A DNA stretch of 64,000 nt from an uncultured Myxococcales bacterium (GTDB lineage: Bacteria > Myxococcota_A > UBA9042): the NCBI GenBank assembly GCA_903924465.1, contig CAIYBN010000040.1, positions 62,001 through 126,000 of the forward strand, read 5' to 3'. Position numbers and translations under genes: made by a program. The notes beneath the pieces are model-generated. The model was not told the origin of the DNA. It made no database searches and saw only the letters and a program-made list of their open reading frames with translations. This document shows positions 9,201 to 18,200 of this stretch, piece after piece (position 1 is the stretch's first letter; every line of letters begins with the position of its first letter).

Positions 9201-12200
9201 CGTCAACAACGGCATCTTGAGCACGACGCTCGATCCGGCGCTGGGGACGATTGTCGCTGCGGCGGGCGGCACGGTCGCGGGCCAAACGGTGACGTGGACG
9301 GTCGGCACGCTGCTGAACACCGATCCGCTGAAGACGCTGACGGTGACGACCAAGCTCGCGACGCCGCTTGCGCAGGGCAAATTGGTCAGCAATCAGGTGA
9401 CGCTGACCGGCGATGGCCTGCTCGCGCCTGCGCTGTCCGACGATCCGGCCAAGCCAGGCAAGACCGATCCGACGGTGTTCGCCGTGACGTCCGCGCCGAA
9501 CCTGACGACGTCGGACAAGAGCTACATCGATTCCAACGGCGGCTCCGTGCAAGGCGGCGACAAGCTGACGTTCCTGATTCACCCGCGGAACACCGGTAAC
9601 AGCCCCGCGAGCAACGTGGTCGTCACCGACGTGGTGGCGCCGCAGCTCACGCAGGTCACGGTAACCGGCGGCATATTCAACGCCGCGACTTCCACGATCA
9701 CCTGGAACGCGCTGCCGAGCTTGCTGCCGGGGGACAAACCGCCGGAATTGACGTTCACCGCCGTCGTCGACAAGACCACGCCGAGCGGCACCGCCATCAG
9801 CAACGTCGGCAAGATCGCGTTCACCGAAACGCCGCTGAATGCCACGACCAACACGATCAGCTTCCAGGTCGTCAACCTGCCCGACTTTGGCGCGAGCACC
9901 AAGACCGTCAGCGGTGCGCAGATTCAAGCGGGTGGCGCGGTCACGTACAGCTTGAGCATCGTCAATTCCGGCAACCAGGCGGGGACGGGCGTTGTCGTCA
10001 CGGACGTGCTGCCCAAGGAACTCGAGAATGTGCAGGTCGGCCAGGGCGGCGTCTACAACGCGGGCACTGGCACGGTAACGTGGACGCTTGGCAACGTCGC
10101 GGCGGGGGCGAGTACGCCGCTCAGCGTAAACGCGACGGTCAAGAAGCCGCTCGACAACGCCACGCACGTGTGCAACCAGGCGCAGATCAAGGCCAACGAA
10201 AATCCGGCCGCGTCGTTTACCAGCCCGCCGAACACGGCGCTGACGCCAGCGGGGACGCCGACCTGCTTTGACGTGGCCAGCGCGCCGTTGGTTGTGTTGC
10301 AAAAGAACGTGTTTGCGACGACCGGCGGCCAGCAGCTGAACCAGGCGACGGTGAAGCCCAAGACCGCGCTGACGTATGCGATCAAGGTCAAAAACACCGG
10401 CAACGCGGTGGTGAAGGGCGTCGCGGTCGTCGATACCCTGCCAGCCGGGCTGGAGAACGTCGTGGCGTTGGATGGCGGCGTGCTGGATGCCGGCAAGACG
10501 CAGGTGACCTGGCCGGTGATTGCGACGCTTGGCGTGAACGCGACCGATGAAGTGACGCTGCGCTTTCAGGCGACCGTGAAGACCGGGCTGGATGACGGCA
10601 CGGCGATCCAGAACCAGGCGCTGCTGACGTACACCGGCCAGAGCACGGCGCTGAAGTCCGATGATCCGACCACGCCGACGGTGAACGACGCGACGACGGT
10701 CAGCGTGCAGTCCAAGGTCGATTTTTCCAAGGCGAAGCTGAGCGTGGTCGATGTCAATGGCGGCGATGTCCGGCCCGGCGATGCGCTGACCTACACGTTG
10801 ACGCTGCGCAATGACGGCGACGGGTCGGCCAAGGCGACGACGGTGACTTTGCCATTGGATGCGCGCCTGTCGGACGTGACGGCGAGCAACGGCGGTGTGG
10901 TTCAGGGCGTGGGCACGCCGGGTGGCTTGGTGACGTGGGCGCTGGGCACGCTGGCACCGGGCGATTCGGCGACGCTGACGCTGCAAGCCAAGGTCAAGAC
11001 GCCGCAGTTGAATGGCGCGGTGATTGTCGAACAGGCGCAGATTTCCGCCACGGGCCTGCAAGTGCCGGTGCTCTCGGACGCGGACTTGAACACGGCGATT
11101 CGCGAGCCGACGGTCGTGACGGTGGTCGCCAAGGCGGATCTGTCGCCCAGCCATTGGGTCGTGCAGGACGTCAACGGCGGCGCGCTGGAGCCGGGCGATC
11201 AGGTGAACCTGAGTCTCGTGCTGCAGAACCAGGGCGACGCGCTGGCGCAGTTGGTCCACATCCAAGCGCTGTTGCCGGCGATGGGTCTGACGGATGTCCA
11301 CGTGTACGACGGCGGCACGCTGACGGCGGGAACGATTGCCTGGACCGTGCCGATCGTGTCGATCACGCCCACGGGCGACGTCACGCTGCATGTGGGCGCG
11401 ACGATTGCCGCCGGAACGCCGGACGGTTCGCTGCTGAACGTCATCGCGCAAATTCCGACCGTGGCGCCGAATCCGACCGCGACGCTCAAGGTGGTCGCGC
11501 AGCCGAACTTGAGCCAGTCGTCGCTGACGTCGGACGATGAGAGCGGCTGGGTGCAGAAGATCGGCCAAGCGGCGCCAGGTCACGTCGTGCGTCTGGAAGT
11601 GAAGCTGAAGAACACCGGCAAAGCCGACGCGCAGAACGTCACCGTGACGCTGCCGCTGAGTGGCAAGTGGGCGAACATCCTGGCGATCGGCACAGGAACA
11701 GTGGCCAACAACACGGTGACGTGGACCGTGCTGTCGGTGCCGGCTGGTGGCACGCTGACGCTGACCGCGAAGGGCACGATTGCCGCGGCGGATCAGGACG
11801 GCGACTCGCTGCCGCTGCAAGCGCAAGCTGTGGCGCAGAATCTCGCGACGCCGCAGACGATTGCGGGCCAGCCGGTGCAAGTGGTCAACCGGCCGATTTT
11901 GCAGGTGCAGAAGGCCTACACGGACCTGTCAGGTGGCCATCTGTTCCCAGGCGACAAGGCGCGGTTCACGATCACGGTGCTGAACGTCGGCAATGCGACG
12001 GCGCAGCAGGTGCAGGTGAGCGACGATTTGCCGCCGCAGTTGGTCAGCCCGGTGGCGCAATCGGGCGGTAGCGTGGCGGGCACGACGGTGAACTGGCTGC
12101 TGCCGACGTTGACGCCCGCGCAAACGGCGACGGTGACGTTTGAGGCGACCATTGGCCCGAACCTGCCGACGGGCTTCGTCATCGTCAATCAGGCCAAGGC

Positions 12201-15200
12201 CAAGGCGCAGAACGCGCAGCAGCAGTTGAGCAATGCCCTGAACATTCCGGTGAAGTACCCGACCTTGCAGGTGGACACCAAGCTGACCCCGGAGGCGCCG
12301 GCGACGACGCCTGCCCAGCCCGGCGATACCGTGACGATGCAGGTGATTGTCACGGTGCCGACGGCGGAAAATGCCAGCAACGTGACGGTTTCCGTGCCGG
12401 TGGATGCGACGGTGTTCGATGTAACGGCGCCCAAAGGCGCGACGTGGGACGAGGCGCAGAAGCTGCTGACCTGGAACGTCAAGGCGAACGCTGGGCTGGC
12501 GAACATTCCCGGTGGCGCGTCGGTGGCGCTGGCGGCGACGCTGCGGGTGAAGCCGACCGCGCCCAACGGTGCGGTGGCGCAAGGCAAGGCGAGCGCGCGG
12601 GAGGGCGAGACCGGCATCAGCTATGACGCCAAGCCGAGCTCGCTGGCGATCGTCGCGATTCCCAAGCTCAAGGTGCAAAAGACGGTCGAGGATCTCAACG
12701 GCGGCAAAGTCGCGCCCCTGGACGTGCTGCGCTACACCATTGCCGTGTCGGTGACCGGGCTTTCCGCGGCGGAAAACGTGACGATCGAGGACGTGCTGGA
12801 TGGCCATCTGGAAGTCGTGGCGATGGGTCAGGGCGGCAAGCAGACGACTTTGGCGGGGCAGACCAAGCTGACCTGGAACGCGGCGGGCGCGACGGCGCTG
12901 GCAGCGGTGGTGCCGGGGACGACGGCGACGCTGACCTTTGATGCCCGCGTCAAGGCGGACACACCGGACGCTGCCACCGTGTTGAACCAAGCGCTGGTCA
13001 AGGCCGATGCGCTGACGACGCCCGTGCTGTCGGACGATCCCAATACGCCGGCGGTGAACGATGCGACTGCAGTCCAGGTGCGGACCCAGAGCGCGCTGGA
13101 GGCTTCGACCAAGACGGCCAAGGACGACAATGGCGGCGCGCTGATGCCGGGCGATACGGTGACGTGGCGGATTTCCGTCGTCGCCACCTCGCCGCAGCCG
13201 CTGACAGGCGTGAAAGTGCTGGATGCCGTGCCAGCGGGCATGACCTACGAGCCTGGAACGACGACGCTGAACGGCAATGCCGTCGCGGACGTGGCCGGCA
13301 GCTCGCCGCTGGCGACGGGTCTGGCAATCGGGACGCTGCAAGTGGGCACGGCGAACGCAGCGGTGGTCACGTTCCGCACGCGGCTGCGACCGGACGCCCA
13401 GGAAGGCGGCCAGGTGTCCAACACCGCGACCGCGACCGCCGACAACGTGCCGCCGACCGTGATTGGCCCGGCGACGCTGAGCATCGGCAAGGGCCCGTCG
13501 ATTCGGCAGACGCAGAAGACGGCGCAACTGTTGGACGTCAACAACAACGGCCAAGCGGGTCTCGGCGAGACGATTGTCTACACCGTGACGATTCGCAACA
13601 CCGGCGCGGGCTTGGCGGAGCAGGTGACGTTGGACGATCCGCTGCCGAACACAACGCATTACGTTGGCTCCAGTCTGACCCTCGACGGCAAGCCGCTGAG
13701 CGATGTTGCGGACGGCGATGCCGGTCGCGTGGACGTGACGGCGGGCAAAGTGCACGTGGATGTCGGCACGATTGACCCGGGCGGCCAGCGCGTCGTGACG
13801 TTCCAGGTGAAGATTTTGGGCGGCGTGCTGGTGTCCAATCAGGCGGTGGCCAATGCCAAGGGCGTGCCGGCGGAGCCCTCGGACGCGGACAACGATGACA
13901 GCAACGGCAATCAGCCGACCGTGACGCAAGTGGGGCCGGCGGCGCCGCTGGTCAGTGTGATCAAGGCGGTGCAGGACGAAAACGGCGGCGCGGTGCAGCC
14001 CGGCGATTGGCTGCGGTACACGCTGACGGTAGTGAACAACGGCAATGCCAAGGCGGACAGCGTCATCCTGATGGACACACTGCCCAAGGGCTTGGATGCG
14101 CTGAAAGATTCGGACGTGCTGTTGCCGCCCGGTTTGACGCTGCAGAACGACGGTTCGACGCTCAAGGTCGCGGGCCTGGCCGTGCAGGCGGGCGAGAGCG
14201 CGATCGTGTCCGTGCGCGCGCGCGTGTCGGCCAACGTCGCGGATGCGGCGACGATCTGCAATATCGCGAAGGCCGACATCCTGCTGAACAGCGGTACCGT
14301 GCACGCGGAGTCCAAGCCGGCGTGCCTGACGACCGGCGCACAGATCGGCGAAGGCGCCATTTCCGGCGTGATCTTTGAGGACGTCGGCTCGGACGACAAC
14401 ATTTTCCAGCCCGACACGGACCTGCGGTTCGCGCATTTCCAGGTGGCGGTGCTGCCGCCACTTGGCGTGGACGGACCGATCCTGACGGCGATTGCCGACG
14501 ATCAGGGCCAATACCACGTGCTGCACGTGCCGAACGGCCAGCGGCGGGTGCGCGTGCTGTCGCCGGGCGGCACGGTGTTCCTGGAACGAACGATTGACGC
14601 ACCGGGGCCGCAGTCGGGCAAGCTGGACCTGCCGCTGCGGCCGACCGGTCGCGTGTACGACGCGCACGCGGGCACGCTGACGCCGGGCGTGCGGCTGTGG
14701 CTGCGGTACGACGAAGGGGATCCGGTGGCGCCCAACGCGCTGCTGGCCGACGACGCGCTGCCCCAAGGCCAGCAAGGCCAGACGACAGATGCATCTGGTG
14801 CGTATTTGTTCTCGCCGCCGGCGGGTCGGGCCTATCGCATTGAACTGGCGACCGTTTCGGCCGGCTGGGCGTTCCCGGTCGCGGGCCATGCGCCGGAAGC
14901 CGGCATCGCGCTGTTGGACAAACAAGGCCTGGTCGTCGCCGATGCCCTGCCGCACATTGCCGGCAACACGCTGCCGCGCTATCTCACGCGCTTTTCGCTG
15001 CAGGGCGCGGCCAACATGCCGCCACCGCCGCCACCGAATGGTCGGGGCAACACGCCGCAGTCGGCGGGCAACAGTCCACCGACACCGCGTCACAACTTCC
15101 TGCCCGTGGAGCAGTTGACCAGCGCGATTGCCGTGAGCGTCCGCCTGTCCAAGGCGCAAGTGCAGGTCGGTGACTTGCTCTACGCGACGGTCACCGTGCA

Positions 15201-18200
15201 GAACAACTCCAGCGCCGGGTTTGCCGCAGACGCGCTGACCGGGCGCGGCGGCGTGGAATTGCGCAACTTGCTGCCGTCGGGCTTGAACCTCGTGGCGGGC
15301 GCGGCGGATCTGACCTTGCTCGGCACGAATAGTGTGCCGGTGAAAGTGCCGCTGGCGCCGCTCGACGCGCCGCTGATGGTGGTCCACCGGGTGTCACCGA
15401 CGACGGGCAAGTCGGTGGGTCTGGATCTGCCGCCCGGTGGCAGCCTGACGCTGCGGGCGCAGATGGTCGTGACGCCTACGGCCAAACCGGGTCAGCAGCT
15501 GCAGTTTGCCGGGCAGTTGTTCGACGTGTCGGGCCAGCAGTTGAGCGGCCGGTCGACGGCGCAACTTTTGGTCCAAGCCGATCCGCTGTTTGACAAGGGC
15601 ATGGTGCTCATCAAGACCTACTGCGACGGCAACCAGAACGGCGAGCAGGACGACGGCGAGGATGGCCTGCCGGGCGCGCGGATTTATGCCGACATCGGCC
15701 AGTTTGCCGTGACGGACGCCTATGGTCGCGCGCACCTGATGGACCTGCCGCCGGGCAACCACCTGTTCAAACTGGACCCGGACACGCTGCCGCCGGGCTC
15801 GACGGTCATCGGCGACGAGCAGAAGGTGCTGTACCTGACGCGCGGTATTTCGCTGCCGCTCACGTTCCCGATTCAGTGCAAGTTCGAGGCGGTCGGACCG
15901 ACGCGGGTCGAAGTCACGGCGACGACGGAGGGCCCGCGGGATGACGCGCCAGTGCCCGGTCCGGGCGTGGTGCCGGTGGCTGTGGACGCAGCGACGCTGA
16001 CGATTGCCGTGGACAGCAAGATCACGACGCAGCGGTTCCTGCGGGCGCGGCTGCTGGGCGCGGACAAGAAGCCGTTGGGCGATCCGCGCCTGCCTTCCGA
16101 TCCGACCTCGACCGCGCTGGAGCCCGGCACGCCGGTGCTGGTGCAGGTCGAGCATTCCGGCGGCTTTGTCCGCCACGCGCTGGAAATTCGCGAACTGGGC
16201 GAAAGTGGCCGCCTGGGCGCGCTGATTGTCGAACAGGTCGATGGTCGCGATCCGCCGAAGCAGGTGTTGCTGCGCGCGCGGCCGGGCTTTCCGGGCATCG
16301 CGGACCTCACGCGCGGTCGGCGGTATGCGCTGCGTGTCCGCGCCGAGACAGAATGGGGCAGCCGCGTCTGGTCTGCGCCGATCCCATTTGAAGTGCGCGA
16401 TCACGTCGGCGATCCGCGCAAGGACGCGTTCACGCTGCCGAATCGGCTGCCACGGCTGCTGATCAACGGCAATCCGTTCGAGCTCGACAACGCTGGCCGT
16501 GGCGCGCTGTTGGTCGACCGACCGGTCGATGGCAAGGTGCTCATCAGTTTGCGGCAAGCCGACGGCGCAGGCCGTGACGAATTTGTCACCGTGGCAGCTT
16601 TCGGTCCCAAGGCTTCCGCGCCCGCTGTTGCACTGCCAGCGGGGACGACGACGACGGATCCGTCGATCTTTGGCGCCGCGCTGCTGGACTCGCTGCAGGC
16701 TCAGGCCAGCGCGCCACCAGCGCCCGTGAATGCCCCGCAAGCGGCGCGCCCAGAACCCGGCCAGGCGACGGCGCTGTCGACGACGGCGGCAAAGGCCGCC
16801 GGTTTGCCGGCCGCTGAGCTGCGCGTGATGCTGCCTCCCGGGCCGTTGGAACTCGCCCAGCCGGAGTTGGCGGTACGCGGCACGACGCTGCCGAGCAACC
16901 GCGTGGAAGTCCAAGGTCAGGCTGCGAACGTGGACGAAGAAGGCAATTTCTATGCGCTGGTGCGCCTGCCGGTGGGCAATTCGACGCTCACGGTGGCGGC
17001 CATCGACAAGGCCGGCAACCGCGCCATCGTCGAGCGCCCGGTGACGGTCAAGGATCGCGCGCTGTTCCTGCTGGCGATCGCCGACGGTTCCGTGAGCCAT
17101 GTGGGCGCACATCTGCAAGAAGTGGACCAGCCCGGTTCGCTGGCGATTGGCAATGCCCAGCTGGCCGGACGCGTGGCGTTGTATGCCAAAGGTCGCGTGA
17201 GCGGCGAGTTCCTGGGCTTGAAGGATTTGTCGTTCACGGCGCATGTCGACACGGCCAAGGATCCGAATTTGCAGGCGTTCGCGACCAATCTGATCGACCC
17301 GACCAAGTTCTATCCGGTCTACGGCGACGCATCGGTGGCGACGCAGGACGTCAAGGCGCGCGGCCAGCTGTACATCCTGGTGGAAGCGGACCGGACGAAG
17401 TTCCTGATTGGCAATTTCCAGGCGCGGCTCGCGGGCATTGAGCTGCTGCGCTACGACCGCACGTTGTACGGCGCTTGGCTGGAATTCACCCGCGCCTATG
17501 CGGGGATCGAGACGACGGTGAAGGGCTTCGTGGCGCAGCAGGACAGCATGGTCCAACGCCACACGGACGTCATGCGCGGCACCGGCGGTTCGCTGTATTA
17601 CCTGTCCGTGCGCGACGTGGTGGAGGGCTCGGAGCGCATCGATTTGGTCATCCGCGATCGCATTTCCGGTATGGAACTGGGGCGCATTCCGCAGGCACGC
17701 AACACGGATTACGTCATCGACCCGATCCAGGGCCGCATCACCTTCAAATCGCCGGTTTCGGGCGCAGTGGACGGCACGCTGGCGATTGGCCAAACCGGTC
17801 TGGCGGGCCAGAGCCTGACGTGGAACGGCCATCCGCTGTTTGTCGAGACAACGTATGAAGCGCGCGGGATCCAGTCGACCGACGCGGTGGCGTTTGGCGG
17901 GCAATTGCATGAGAAATTTGCCAATGGCCGCGTGGATCTGGGAGGCAACTACGTGCAGGAAGGCCGCGCGGACGCGCCGACCTATCGCGCGGCGGGCGGC
18001 GATGTGACGGTCAAGCTGGGCGACCGCAGCAAGGTGACGGGCGAATACGCGTTCAGCCAATCGCGGGATACGCTGCTGTCGGTCTCCGATGACGGTGGTT
18101 TGACCTTTGGCCAGCAGACCCAAGCGACGACGACCACCAGCGCGGGGCAGCCGGTGCAAGGCCAAGCGGTCAAGATCGCCATGGACTTGGACCTGCGCGA

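Noticed and set aside
7470..14340. Periodic repeats considered as a possible CRISPR or satellite array.
   Set aside because: The period is about 400 bp, the repeats are coding and diverged, and they match DUF11 protein domains.
8008..18165. Very long open frames on the minus strand opposite the giant DUF11 gene (up to about 1,290 codons).
   Set aside because: They are Arg/His-rich antisense translations produced by high GC and biased third positions, without domains, ribosome-binding sites or signal peptides. The plus frame has coherent repeats.
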